Shown: piece after piece, positions 32,198 to 40,520 of the stretch | How positions within the stretch are numbered: position 1 is the stretch's first letter | How the letters are laid out: each line of letters starts with the position of its first letter | DNA from: an uncultured Prevotellaceae bacterium | Lineage (GTDB): Bacteria; Bacteroidota; Bacteroidia; Bacteroidales; Bacteroidaceae | Length of the DNA stretch: 51,346 nt | Assembly: GCA_900320045.1 (NCBI GenBank) | Contig: ONQT01000019.1 | Span: forward strand, 1 to 51,346 | Direction of reading: 5' to 3' | Notes under the pieces: generated by a model | Databases searched by the model: none | The model's input: the letters and a program-made list of their open reading frames with translations, nothing else | Told to the model about the DNA's origin: nothing | Program-made: the position numbers and the translations under genes

Positions 32198-33139
32198 TTA
32201 AAACAGCTTGTTGGGATAGACACCCTCGTTAACCAGCTGCTGGATGCGATCGACTGTAGACTGGCGGTCTGCGGCATAGGTCACACCAAACCACTTCGAC
32301 GTCGTATCGAGCACCTTCACTGTAGCCGTTCCGTCCTGGATGAGTTTGTTGACCATCAGGGGAATGAAGAACTCGGCCTTGAGGTTCTGCATATTCTTGG
32401 GGTCGCTCAAGAACTCCTTGAAATAAGCCTCAGAATAGTCAAAATAGTCAGGCGTAAAGCCCCAGACATTCATCGACACAGGAGTCTCGTCTTTCACGGC
32501 AACCCACTGACCCTGTTCGTCCTTGTAGCGAACGGGCTCGTCGGCAGCACCGGCCTTCGAACCGTCTTCAGCACAGCGGACAATCTCCGTACGCTCTACG
32601 ACGGTTGTCAAACAACCCTGGGCGTCCGTCGAGCAGATGCCACGAGCCACGGTACCATTCTCCGACAGCGTATTGCCTACACGAAAGCCTACCATTGCAT
32701 ACTGGTTCTTAGCACCCTCGGGCAGGGAACTCAGGAAACGTCCCATCACCATGAAAGCGTCACGATTGTAGAAGTCATCGCAGTTAATGACACAGAAGGG
32801 CTCCTTGATGATGTCCTTACCCATCAGCACGGCGTGGTTCGTACCCCACGGCTTCTGACGACCCTCGGGAACACTGAAGCCCTCAGGCAGTGCATCCAGC
32901 TCCTGGAAGCACAGCTCACACTTCACCTTACCCTCGTATTTTGCGAGAATCTGCGTGCGGAACTGCTCCTCGAAGTCCTTGCGAATGACCCATACAATCT
33001 TGCCGAATCCGGCCTGTATAGCGTCATAAATACTATAGTCCATGATGGTTTCTCCATTGGGTCCCAGCCCATCAAGCTGCTTCAGGCCACCATAACGGCT
33101 ACCCATGCCTGCTGCTAAAAGGAATAATGTTGGTTTCAT
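32198..33139 (-). CDS. NTP_transferase-family nucleotidyltransferase
   Basis: A 313-residue protein that begins 'MKPTLFLLAAGMGSRYGGLKQ', the signature nucleotide-binding loop of sugar-phosphate nucleotidylyltransferases, followed by 'WGTNHAVLMG' and 'PFCVINCDDFYNRDAF' with the metal-binding Asp. It presumably couples a sugar- or alditol-phosphate to a nucleotide in the cytoplasm; the substrate is not evident. It is longer than choline-phosphate cytidylyltransferases and lacks the GlmU hexapeptide end. It is the first gene of the long minus-strand run with a well-formed promoter upstream. Confidence 0.85.
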   Translation of the reverse strand: MKPTLFLLAAGMGSRYGGLKQLDGLGPNGETIMDYSIYDAIQAGFGKIVWVIRKDFEEQFRTQILAKYEGKVKCELCFQELDALPEGFSVPEGRQKPWGTNHAVLMGKDIIKEPFCVINCDDFYNRDAFMVMGRFLSSLPEGAKNQYAMVGFRVGNTLSENGTVARGICSTDAQGCLTTVVERTEIVRCAEDGSKAGAADEPVRYKDEQGQWVAVKDETPVSMNVWGFTPDYFDYSEAYFKEFLSDPKNMQNLKAEFFIPLMVNKLIQDGTATVKVLDTTSKWFGVTYAADRQSTVDRIQQLVNEGVYPNKLF

Positions 33140-33175
33140 TTCGGATTTGTTTTATTACCTTATTATATATTGGCT

Positions 33176-33208
33176 GCAAAGGTACAACTTTTTCACGGAT
33201 TCACCAAA
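33176..33208 (-). promoter_or_regulatory. promoter of the nucleotidyltransferase-nrnA-glmM-cassette run
   Basis: On the minus strand: TTTG (33208-33205), 20 bases, TACCTTTG (33184-33177). The ATG at 33139 is 38 bases downstream. Confidence 0.8.
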
Positions 33209-33216
33209 CATTTGAC

Positions 33217-33252
33217 AAAAAAACAAAGAAACCCGAGAAAATCTCAGGTTTC
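33217..33252 (-). terminator. terminator of the initiator tRNA gene
   Basis: On the minus strand stem GAAACCTGAGA / TCTCGGGTTTC (one G-T pair) with a three-base loop is followed by TTTG and a run of seven T. It begins 9 bases after the tRNA and lies just upstream of the next promoter. Confidence 0.85.
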
Positions 33253-33260
33253 TTCTTTAG

Positions 33261-33333
33261 TTGCGGAGGCAGGACTCGAACATGCGACCTCCAGGTTATG
33301 AGCCTGGCGAGCTACCAACTGCTCCACTCCGCG
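33261..33333 (-). tRNA. initiator tRNA-fMet (CAT)
   Basis: A 73-base tRNA without encoded CCA. Acceptor GCGGAG/CTCCGC has an unpaired C1:A72, the hallmark of bacterial initiator tRNA. The D-arm is GGAGCAGTTGGTAGCTC, the anticodon arm CCAGG-CTCATAA-CCTGG with anticodon CAT, and the T-loop TTCGAGT. Two of the three G-C pairs next to the anticodon loop are kept (30:40, 31:39), while 29:41 is A-T. Length and the strong match to the E. coli initiator in the 5' half make the call firm. It has its own promoter and terminator. Confidence 0.95.
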
Positions 33334-33368
33334 ATGTATAAAAATAGCGCCTTTCTCAAAAAAGCGGT

Positions 33369-33401
33369 GCAAAGGTACGACTATTTTCTGAATTATGCAA
33401 A
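33369..33401 (-). promoter_or_regulatory. promoter of the initiator tRNA gene
   Basis: On the minus strand: TTTG (33401-33398), 20 bases, TACCTTTG (33377-33370), about 37 bases before the tRNA 5' end. Confidence 0.85.
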
Positions 33402-33481
33402 TATTTCGCAAGAAAATCACAAAAATTAGGTATTTTAGTACTTTTCACGGCAAAAAGTTTGGCCGTTTGGGAAGTATTTCC

Positions 33482-33489
33482 TAATTTTG
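33482..33489 (+). promoter_or_regulatory. -7 element TAATTTTG for the TetR-fabG-rluA transcript
   Basis: TAATTTTGC fits the -7 consensus. A TTTGG word about 20 bases upstream (near 33457-33461) could serve as the -33 box. Transcription would begin near 33496, before both candidate ATGs of the regulator. Confidence 0.55.
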
Positions 33490-33564
33490 CACACTGTTAA
33501 CTCAATGTGCAATAATTGTACGACGAGCAAACCACCAGAACCCGTCAAATCTGACTTTACCAAG

Positions 33565-34155
33565 ATGTCAATATCAAAAACACGCCAGAAACTAGTGGAT
33601 GTCGCCCGACAGCTGTTTGCCAAGAACGGACTGGAGAGCACGACGATGAACGACATTGCCCAGGCTTCGGGCAAGGGGCGTCGCACGTTATACACCTATT
33701 TCAAATCGAAAGAGGACATCTATTATGCTGTCATTGAGTCTGAGCTGGAGCGACTGAGCGACCAGCTGGACGAAGTGGCTGCTAAGCGCATTCCACCGCA
33801 GGAGAAGATCATCGAACTCATCTACCTGCACCTGAGTATGATACGTGAAACGGTAGTCAGAAACGGCAACCTGCGTGCTGAATTCTTCCGTAACATCTGG
33901 ATGGTAGAAAAGGTACGCAAGAACTTCGATGACGACGAGATTGCACTGTTCCGCAAGGTATTCCGCGAGGGCAAGGAAGATGGTGAGTTCGACATTGACA
34001 ACGTTGACCTGGTGGCAGACATCACGCACTATTGCATCAAGGGTTTGGAGGTGCCGTACATCTATGGTCGCATTGCCCATGGTATGACGGCCGAGGCCAC
34101 GAAGCCTCAGGTGGCGAAGATTGTCTACAGCGCCCTCGGCAAGCGGAAACTATGA
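33565..34155 (+). CDS. TetR/AcrR-family transcriptional regulator
   Basis: A 196-residue regulator with an N-terminal helix-turn-helix: 'KLVDVARQLFAKNGLESTTMNDIAQASGKGRRTLYTYFKSKED', the classic TetR pattern. The C-terminal ligand domain is all-helical. I start at the ATG at 33565 (MSISKTRQK) because family members begin close to the first helix. An in-frame ATG at 33505 would add 20 residues and is also downstream of the promoter. It stands before fabG with a gap of 88 bases and may control it or itself. The ligand is unknown. Confidence 0.9.
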   Translation: MSISKTRQKLVDVARQLFAKNGLESTTMNDIAQASGKGRRTLYTYFKSKEDIYYAVIESELERLSDQLDEVAAKRIPPQEKIIELIYLHLSMIRETVVRNGNLRAEFFRNIWMVEKVRKNFDDDEIALFRKVFREGKEDGEFDIDNVDLVADITHYCIKGLEVPYIYGRIAHGMTAEATKPQVAKIVYSALGKRKL

Positions 34156-34190
34156 GAATTAACAATTGAGAATTAACAATTTAGGAAAAT

Positions 34191-34215
34191 CGAAATACCG
34201 AAACATCGAAATAAC
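34191..34215. repeat. 25-bp interspersed repeat before fabG
   Basis: Reads CGAAATACCGAAACATCG followed by AAATAAC. It matches the copy at 26509-26533 (opposite strand) at 23 of 25 positions. It is preceded by the repeated word AATTAACAATT (34156-34182). Confidence 0.7.
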
Positions 34216-34243
34216 AGAATAACAACAAAAAAGTAAAAGCATT

Positions 34244-34981
34244 ATGGGATTATTACAAGGAAAGACAGCGCTGATTACAGGTGCTGCACGTGGTATCGGA
34301 AAGTCTATCGCCCTGAAGTTTGCTGCTGAGGGTGCCAACATTGCCTTCACCGACCTGCAGGTGAACGAAGAGACAGAGAAAGAGATTGCCGCCCTGGGCG
34401 TCAAGGCCAAGAGCTATGCTTCGAACGCTGCAGATTTCGCACAGACGGAGGAGGTGGTCAACGCCGTCAAGGCTGAGTTCGGCTCCATCGACATCCTGGT
34501 GAACAACGCCGGTATCACGAAGGACGGTCTGATGCTGCGCATGACCGAGCAGCAGTGGGACGCCGTGATTGCAGTGAACCTGAAGTCGGCATTCAACTTC
34601 ATCCATGCCTGCACACCGATCATGATGCGCCAGCGTGGTGGTAGCATCATCAACATGGCCAGCGTCGTGGGTGTTCACGGCAATGCCGGACAGGCTAACT
34701 ACGCTGCCTCCAAGGCTGGCCTGATTGCTTTGGCCAAGAGTATTGCACAGGAGATGGGTCCTAAGGGCATCCGTGCCAACGCCATTGCTCCGGGCTTCAT
34801 CGAGACGGCTATGACAGCTGCCCTGCCCGACGAGGTGCGCGAGGAGTGGAAGAAGAAGATTCCCCTGCGTCGCGGCGGTCAGGTGGAGGACATTGCCAAC
34901 GTGGCTACATTCCTTGCCAGCGACCTCTCCAGCTATGTCAGCGGACAGGTCATTCAGGTCGATGGTGGCATGAATATGTAA
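34244..34981 (+). CDS. fabG: 3-oxoacyl-ACP reductase
   Basis: A 245-residue short-chain dehydrogenase. It has the cofactor motif 'TGAARGIGKSIA', 'NNAGITKDGLML', catalytic Ser in 'NMASVVGVHG', Tyr/Lys in 'YAASKAG', and 'PGFIETAM'. Length and motifs are typical of FabG, which reduces 3-oxoacyl-ACP with NADPH in fatty acid synthesis. It could serve general fatty acid synthesis or the polyene-type cassette at 21.4-27.8 kb, which lacks its own reductase. It follows the TetR regulator and a small repeat-rich gap. Confidence 0.95.
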   Translation: MGLLQGKTALITGAARGIGKSIALKFAAEGANIAFTDLQVNEETEKEIAALGVKAKSYASNAADFAQTEEVVNAVKAEFGSIDILVNNAGITKDGLMLRMTEQQWDAVIAVNLKSAFNFIHACTPIMMRQRGGSIINMASVVGVHGNAGQANYAASKAGLIALAKSIAQEMGPKGIRANAIAPGFIETAMTAALPDEVREEWKKKIPLRRGGQVEDIANVATFLASDLSSYVSGQVIQVDGGMNM

Positions 34982-34989
34982 AGTCCATC

Positions 34990-35010
34990 CCCCTCTCCTC
35001 AGGCGAGGGG
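34990..35010 (+). repeat. hairpin between fabG and rluA
   Basis: CCCCTC/GAGGGG stem with a nine-base loop, followed by CTTTTG. It could be a weak terminator, but it also resembles the CCCTC..GAGGGG repeat in the protease relic (7115-7136). Confidence 0.45.
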
Positions 35011-35020
35011 CTTTTGAATC

Positions 35021-35704
35021 ATGAAAGTCGTTTACGAAGACAATCATATTATCATCGTACACAAAGAGAGCGGGGAGATCGTACAGGGCGACAAGACTGG
35101 CGACCGCCCCCTTTCTGAACTGGTGAAGGATTACATCAAGGAGAAGTACCAGAAGCCTGGTGCCGTTTTCCTTGGTGTAGTACATCGCCTCGACCGTCCC
35201 GTCAGCGGACTGGTAGTCTTTGCACGTACCTCGAAAGCGCTCACCCGACTGAACAAGATGTTTGCCGATGGCGAAGTACACAAAACCTATTGGGCGATTG
35301 TGGCAATGAAAAGTGAGGAAAAGGAAGAAAACAAATGGAAGGAGGTGACCCACTGGCTGGTGCGCAACGAGCAGCAGAACAAGTCGTACGCCTACGACCA
35401 CGAGGTGCCCCGCTCAAAGAAGGCCATTCTGCGCTATCGTGTGATAGGCCACTCAGACCGTTACCAACTGTTGGAGGTGAACCTCCTGACGGGTCGCCAC
35501 CACCAGATACGCTGTCAGTTGGCAGCCATCGGTTCACCCATCAAGGGCGACCTGAAATACGGTGCCCGTCGCAGCAATCCTGACGGCAGTATCTCGCTGC
35601 TGTCTCACAAGGTGGAGTTTATTCACCCCGTATCCAAAGAGAAAATTGAGGTCACTTCACCCCTACCCGACGACATTCTTTGGCACAACATGAAAAATAA
35701 TTGA
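35021..35704 (+). CDS. RluA-family pseudouridine synthase
   Basis: A 227-residue enzyme. The catalytic Asp lies in 'VVHRLDRPVSGLVVFART', the RluA-family signature. Other family stretches are 'VYEDNHIIIVHKESGEIVQ' near the start and 'LLTGRHHQIRCQLAAIG' near residue 165. It isomerises uridine in rRNA or tRNA; the exact target is not readable. No S4 domain is present. The start is 39 bases after fabG, with a hairpin in the gap. Confidence 0.93.
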   Translation: MKVVYEDNHIIIVHKESGEIVQGDKTGDRPLSELVKDYIKEKYQKPGAVFLGVVHRLDRPVSGLVVFARTSKALTRLNKMFADGEVHKTYWAIVAMKSEEKEENKWKEVTHWLVRNEQQNKSYAYDHEVPRSKKAILRYRVIGHSDRYQLLEVNLLTGRHHQIRCQLAAIGSPIKGDLKYGARRSNPDGSISLLSHKVEFIHPVSKEKIEVTSPLPDDILWHNMKNN

Positions 35705-35714
35705 TATTTCATGG

Positions 35715-35745
35715 TTGTTTATTGACAATTATTGATTATCTTTGC
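35715..35745 (+). promoter_or_regulatory. promoter of tamB-tamL
   Basis: TTG (35715-35717), 19 bases, then TATCTTTG (35737-35744), about 27 bases before the tamB ATG. Confidence 0.8.
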
Positions 35746-35771
35746 AGCGTCAACGCATGTAAAGACAATCT

Positions 35772-38700
35772 ATGAAGAAAGCACTGTGGTGGATTTTGGG
35801 CATCCTGCTGAGCCCCGTTCTGCTGTTTATCATACTGGCAATACTGCTTTACCTGCCCCCCGTACAAAACTGGGCCGTGCAGAAGGTAACAGCCTATGCC
35901 TCTGAAGAGACAGGCATGGACATCACCGTGGGCTACGTCCGACTGGCTTTCCCCCTGGACTTGGCCGTCAACGATGTCCGCGTGCTATCCCCCGCCCCAT
36001 CGCTTGCTACTGCCAACGACACACCCATTGATACCATTGCCGACATGCAGCGTATGGTGGTCGACGTGCAGCTGCTGCCGCTCTTTGCCAGCAAGGTGGT
36101 CATTAACGAACTGGAAATCACCAACACCAGCCTCAATACCAACGGATTCATTGCCGCTGCCCGTGTGAAGGGCCGCTTCGACCGGCTGTTTGTGTCCAGC
36201 AGAGGCATTGACCTGAGGAAGGAGAAGGTAGAGGTGAACGGCACCACACTCGAAGGTGCCTCATTGGACATCCAACTGAATGACTCCGTTCCTGAAGACA
36301 CTACGACGTCTGAAAACCACTGGAAGATACACGTTGACGGTGTAACCATTGAGCGTTCAGACCTTACGTTGCACATGCCTGGCGATACGATGCGCATCGG
36401 TGCCCACATGGGCGAACTGACGGCCCGCGAGGCGCTGATAGACCTCGAGTCGCAGACCTATACGGTAGCCAGCGTCGACTGGACCAACGGTGCCCTGCGC
36501 TATGATAACGGCCCCGCAACAACTCCCGCCTCCAGCGGTTTACCCGCTGAAACAGTGGTCGATGGTTCAGCCATCGACTTCAACCACCTGGACTTCACGG
36601 ACATCAACATTGGCATAGACAGCATCTACTACCACGACCCCACGCTGCGCCTATACCTGCGGCAAGTAGCGCTCAAGGAGAAGAGTGGTCTGCAGATTAC
36701 CGACCTGTCCGGTCCCGTCAGGATGGAGAATGGCAACATCAGATTGCCTAAGTTCCGCCTAAAGACACCCGACAGCGAGATAGACGTTGAGTTGGACATG
36801 CCACTTTCACTGACAGACTCCATAGACCCAGGCAAGATGCGCCTACGGATGAATGCCCAGATAGGCAAGCGAACGCTGATGCCCTTCCTGGCCGATATGC
36901 CCAAGGACTTCCAACAACGCTGGCCCGACCAACCACTGAGCGTCAATGGACAATTGAAGGGAAATCTGCAGCACATGGACTTCAATGATCTCGACGTTCA
37001 GCTCCCTGGCGCCTTCAAGGCTACAGCAACGGGCTTCGTTGCTAACTTGAACGACCCGTCGAAGCTGGTGGCTGACGTGCAGTTCAAGGCACAGACACAG
37101 AACTTAGCCTTCGTGATGGCCCTGCTGCCACGTGACATGCAACGAGACTACCGACTGCCTCCCATGTCAGCACAGGGTCGCGTGACAGCACGAGGCGACT
37201 ACTATGCCGCCAACATGACGCTGCACGAAGGTCGCGGGACCGTCAGTGCCAAGGGCTCGTTCAATGCTGCGGCCATGCGCTACAATGCTGACGTGATAGT
37301 ACGCGACCTGAACGTTCACCACTTCATGCCACGCGACTCCATCTATACGGTCTCTGCCGACATCCAGGCCAACGGACAGGGCACGGACTTCCTATCGCCC
37401 AGAACACGCCTGCAGGCTGATGCCAAGATCTACCACTTAGGATATGGCAAATGGAACTTCGACAACATGACGGCTAAGGCAGACGTTCACAACGGCCACG
37501 CAGTGATAGACGCCACCAGCAAGAACCCGCTCATCAGCGGTCGACTGCTGGCTGACGCCCAGTTGAGTACTAAGAAGCTGAATGCCTCGGTGATTGCCGA
37601 CCTGAAACAAGTAGACCTTTATAAAATGCAGCTCTCGGACAACCCGCTGGCCATTGGTCTCTGTGGTCATGTGGACGTCACGTCCGACATGAAACTAACG
37701 CACTATGTCAGCGGACTTATCAGCGACATTAGCATCCGCGACAGCGTCAAGACCAGACGTTCGGAGTTCGTGGGAATACATATCAAGACGGACAACGACA
37801 CCACGCTGGCACGTATACAGAGTGGCGACTTCATCGTCAAAGTGGATGCCAGCGGTGACTACGAACATGTGCTCAAGCAGTTAACCATTTTAGGCGACTC
37901 AGCTACGGCACAATTGGAGCAAAAAGTCATCAATCAGTCCGCCTTGCGTCAACTGCTCCCCACCATGAAACTGCACGTGGAGAGCAAGAACGACAATCCC
38001 ATCGCTATGATGCTGAAGAGCGGTCAGGGACTGGACTTCAAGGAACTGCTCTTCGACATGAACACATCGCAGGAGACGGGCATCAACGGCAATGGCTACA
38101 TCCACTCGCTGACGGTCAGCGACGTTAAATTGGACACCATCAACTTCCGTCTGTCACAACGCAAGGAACGTCTGTCGTTTGGTGGACAGATACGCAACAA
38201 CAAGAAGAACCCGCAATTCGTCTTCAACGCCCTCTTCGACGGCATTCTGCAGGAACGTGGTGCCACCTTCGGGGTTCGCGTCTTCGATGCCAACAACAAG
38301 TTGGGAGCACGCATTGGCGCTCAGGCTGAGATGGCAGACGGAGGCATCAACCTCCACCTGATTCCCGAACGGCCTACGCTGGGCTACAAGGAATTCAGCC
38401 TCAATAGGAGCAACTTTGTCTTCCTCAGCAAGACAGGAAAGATCAAGGCTGATCTCGACCTGCGTGCCGACGACGGGATGGGTGTGAAGATATACACACA
38501 GGATGCAGACTCTACGAATAGGCAAGACCTGACCTTGAGTATGCATCAGGTGAACTTAGAAGAGCTCACCTCCGCCCTGCCATATGTGCCCCGTATGACA
38601 GGAATCCTGAATGGCGACTGCCACATCGTGCAGAACACTGACGGCCAACTATCGATGGTGGGCGATATCGGTGTGCGCGACATGACTTACGAGCGCAGTC

Positions 38701-40520
38701 CCATCGGTAATGTCAGCACTGAACTGGTTTATATGCAGCGTGACGGCAACGCCCATGGTGTAGAGGCCCGACTGATGAAGGACGACACGGAGATTGGTCT
38801 CTTGCGAGGTACTTATTATAATGAAGGTGAAGGTTCACTGGATGCCAAGCTGCAATTGGACAAGTTGCCGCTGAGCATCGTCAATGGCTTCGTACCCGAC
38901 CAGATTATCGGTCTGAAGGGATTCGCTGACGGTGAACTCAGCGTGGAGGGACCTTTATCAAAACCTGTCGTCAACGGTGAGTTGATGCTTACCTCATCAG
39001 CCATCGAGAGTGTGCCCTACGGCATCACTTTGCGCGTTGACGACGATCCCGTACGCATCGTTAACTCCAACCTGTTATTCGAAAACTTCACGGCCTACTC
39101 CATGAACGAGAGTCCGTTGACCATTCAGGGAAACGTGAACTTCAGCGATTTGGACAAGGTGATGGTCGAACTCCGCATGCGAGCCAAGGACTTCCAGATT
39201 ATCGGTGCCAAAGAAAACGTGAAGAGCGTGGCCTACGGCAAGGCCTTTGTTGACCTCTTTGCCAGTTTGAAAGGCCCTGTCGACAACCTTAACATGCGTG
39301 GAAGACTGAACGTACTGAGTTCTACGGATATCGGATACATCCTGCGTGACTCACCCCTGACGACAGACAACCACCTGGACAATCTGGTGAAGTTCACCGA
39401 TTTCTCCGACACCACGCAAACCGTCGTACAGCGTCCCACGCTAAACGGTTTCCACATGGATATGACGGTAGACATCTCCAAGGGAGCACACGTGATGGCC
39501 TACCTCAACACAGACCACTCTAACTACATCGACCTATTAGGCGGTGGCACATTGCGCATGCAGTACTCCCCTAGCGACAACCTGCAGCTGACGGGACGCT
39601 ACACGCTGTCAAATGGCGAAATGAAATATGCTTTGCCTTTCATCCCGCTGAAGACCTTCACCATTCAGGACGGAAGCTATGTGGAGTTTACTGGCGCCCC
39701 CATGAACCCCACACTGAACATCACGGCCACAGAGCGTGTCAAGGCCAATGTTACTAACGCCAACGGTGTAGGACGAAGTGTCGACTTCGACTGCGGAGTC
39801 AAGATTACCAAGACGCTCAACGATATGGGTTTGCAGTTTACGCTGGACGCTCCCGAGGACATGCAGCTGCATAGCGAGCTGCAGTCGCTAGGCGCTGAAC
39901 AGCGCGGCAAACTGGCAGTTACCATGCTGACCACGGGCATGTATCTCGCTGACGGCAATACCAAGCCGTTCTCCATGAACTCAGCCCTTAGCTCGTTCCT
40001 GAACTCCGAAATCTCCAACCTGACGGGTAATGCCCTGCGTACGCTGGACCTCTCGTTTGGCATGGACAACACAACGGACGCCACAGGCAATACACATACC
40101 AACTACTCCTTCAAGTTTGCCAAGCGCTTCCTCGACAACCGCCTGAAGGTCGTCGTAGGTGGCCAGGTTACCTCAGGAGCTGAAATGCCTGGTGGACGCA
40201 ACAAGTCATTCTTCGACAACGTGTCCATGGAATACCGATTGGACAAAGCCGCCAGCAAGTACCTGAACCTCTTCTTCGAGAACAACAGCTACGACTGGTT
40301 AGACGGCTACACGCAGAAATATGGCGGTGGCTTCATCTGGCGTCGCAACCTGCAGAAGTTTACGGATATCTTCCGCTTCAAAGACCCGAAGCCCACCATG
40401 ATGCGCAGGCCCACTGGTACCACCGCCCCCGCCGTCAGCGGTTCACCCGCTGACAAAAACACAGTGTCCAGCGATTCCGTCGCTGGAACGCCAAAACCGA
40501 ATGCCCATGAAAAGAAATAA
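35772..40520 (+). CDS. tamB: TamB-type translocation/assembly protein (AsmA-like, DUF490)
   Basis: A 1582-residue protein anchored by one N-terminal helix (ALWWILGILLSPVLLFIILAI). A very long beta-rich region follows, with an AsmA-like start ('VTAYASEETGMDITVGYVRL'), and the C-terminal DUF490 domain from about 1230 ('LTGRYTLSNGEMKYALPFIP', 'FTIQDGSYVEFTGAPMNPTL'). Such proteins bridge inner and outer membrane in the periplasm and help move lipids or assemble outer-membrane proteins with a BamA-type partner. The tamL start overlaps its end, confirming the pair. Four translated hairpin repeats lie in flexible stretches, two near residues 255-268 and two in the C-terminal tail (about 1555-1572). 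Confidence 0.88.
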   Translation: MKKALWWILGILLSPVLLFIILAILLYLPPVQNWAVQKVTAYASEETGMDITVGYVRLAFPLDLAVNDVRVLSPAPSLATANDTPIDTIADMQRMVVDVQLLPLFASKVVINELEITNTSLNTNGFIAAARVKGRFDRLFVSSRGIDLRKEKVEVNGTTLEGASLDIQLNDSVPEDTTTSENHWKIHVDGVTIERSDLTLHMPGDTMRIGAHMGELTAREALIDLESQTYTVASVDWTNGALRYDNGPATTPASSGLPAETVVDGSAIDFNHLDFTDINIGIDSIYYHDPTLRLYLRQVALKEKSGLQITDLSGPVRMENGNIRLPKFRLKTPDSEIDVELDMPLSLTDSIDPGKMRLRMNAQIGKRTLMPFLADMPKDFQQRWPDQPLSVNGQLKGNLQHMDFNDLDVQLPGAFKATATGFVANLNDPSKLVADVQFKAQTQNLAFVMALLPRDMQRDYRLPPMSAQGRVTARGDYYAANMTLHEGRGTVSAKGSFNAAAMRYNADVIVRDLNVHHFMPRDSIYTVSADIQANGQGTDFLSPRTRLQADAKIYHLGYGKWNFDNMTAKADVHNGHAVIDATSKNPLISGRLLADAQLSTKKLNASVIADLKQVDLYKMQLSDNPLAIGLCGHVDVTSDMKLTHYVSGLISDISIRDSVKTRRSEFVGIHIKTDNDTTLARIQSGDFIVKVDASGDYEHVLKQLTILGDSATAQLEQKVINQSALRQLLPTMKLHVESKNDNPIAMMLKSGQGLDFKELLFDMNTSQETGINGNGYIHSLTVSDVKLDTINFRLSQRKERLSFGGQIRNNKKNPQFVFNALFDGILQERGATFGVRVFDANNKLGARIGAQAEMADGGINLHLIPERPTLGYKEFSLNRSNFVFLSKTGKIKADLDLRADDGMGVKIYTQDADSTNRQDLTLSMHQVNLEELTSALPYVPRMTGILNGDCHIVQNTDGQLSMVGDIGVRDMTYERSPIGNVSTELVYMQRDGNAHGVEARLMKDDTEIGLLRGTYYNEGEGSLDAKLQLDKLPLSIVNGFVPDQIIGLKGFADGELSVEGPLSKPVVNGELMLTSSAIESVPYGITLRVDDDPVRIVNSNLLFENFTAYSMNESPLTIQGNVNFSDLDKVMVELRMRAKDFQIIGAKENVKSVAYGKAFVDLFASLKGPVDNLNMRGRLNVLSSTDIGYILRDSPLTTDNHLDNLVKFTDFSDTTQTVVQRPTLNGFHMDMTVDISKGAHVMAYLNTDHSNYIDLLGGGTLRMQYSPSDNLQLTGRYTLSNGEMKYALPFIPLKTFTIQDGSYVEFTGAPMNPTLNITATERVKANVTNANGVGRSVDFDCGVKITKTLNDMGLQFTLDAPEDMQLHSELQSLGAEQRGKLAVTMLTTGMYLADGNTKPFSMNSALSSFLNSEISNLTGNALRTLDLSFGMDNTTDATGNTHTNYSFKFAKRFLDNRLKVVVGGQVTSGAEMPGGRNKSFFDNVSMEYRLDKAASKYLNLFFENNSYDWLDGYTQKYGGGFIWRRNLQKFTDIFRFKDPKPTMMRRPTGTTAPAVSGSPADKNTVSSDSVAGTPKPNAHEKK
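36533..36578 (+). repeat. two in-frame TTCNN-type hairpins in tamB
   Basis: First: CAGCGG / loop TTTAC / CCGCTG (36533-36549), read SSGLPAE. Second: GTCGATGG / loop TTCAG / CCATCGAC (36558-36578), read VDGSAID. They are adjacent in a low-complexity stretch around residues 255-268. Confidence 0.8.
40434..40487 (+). repeat. two in-frame TTCNN hairpins in the tamB tail
   Basis: First: GTCAGCGG / TTCAC / CCGCTGAC (40434-40454), read VSGSPAD. Second: TCCAGCGA / TTCCG / TCGCTGGA (40467-40487), read SSDSVAG. Both stems are perfect 8-bp pairs with different sequences. Confidence 0.85.
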
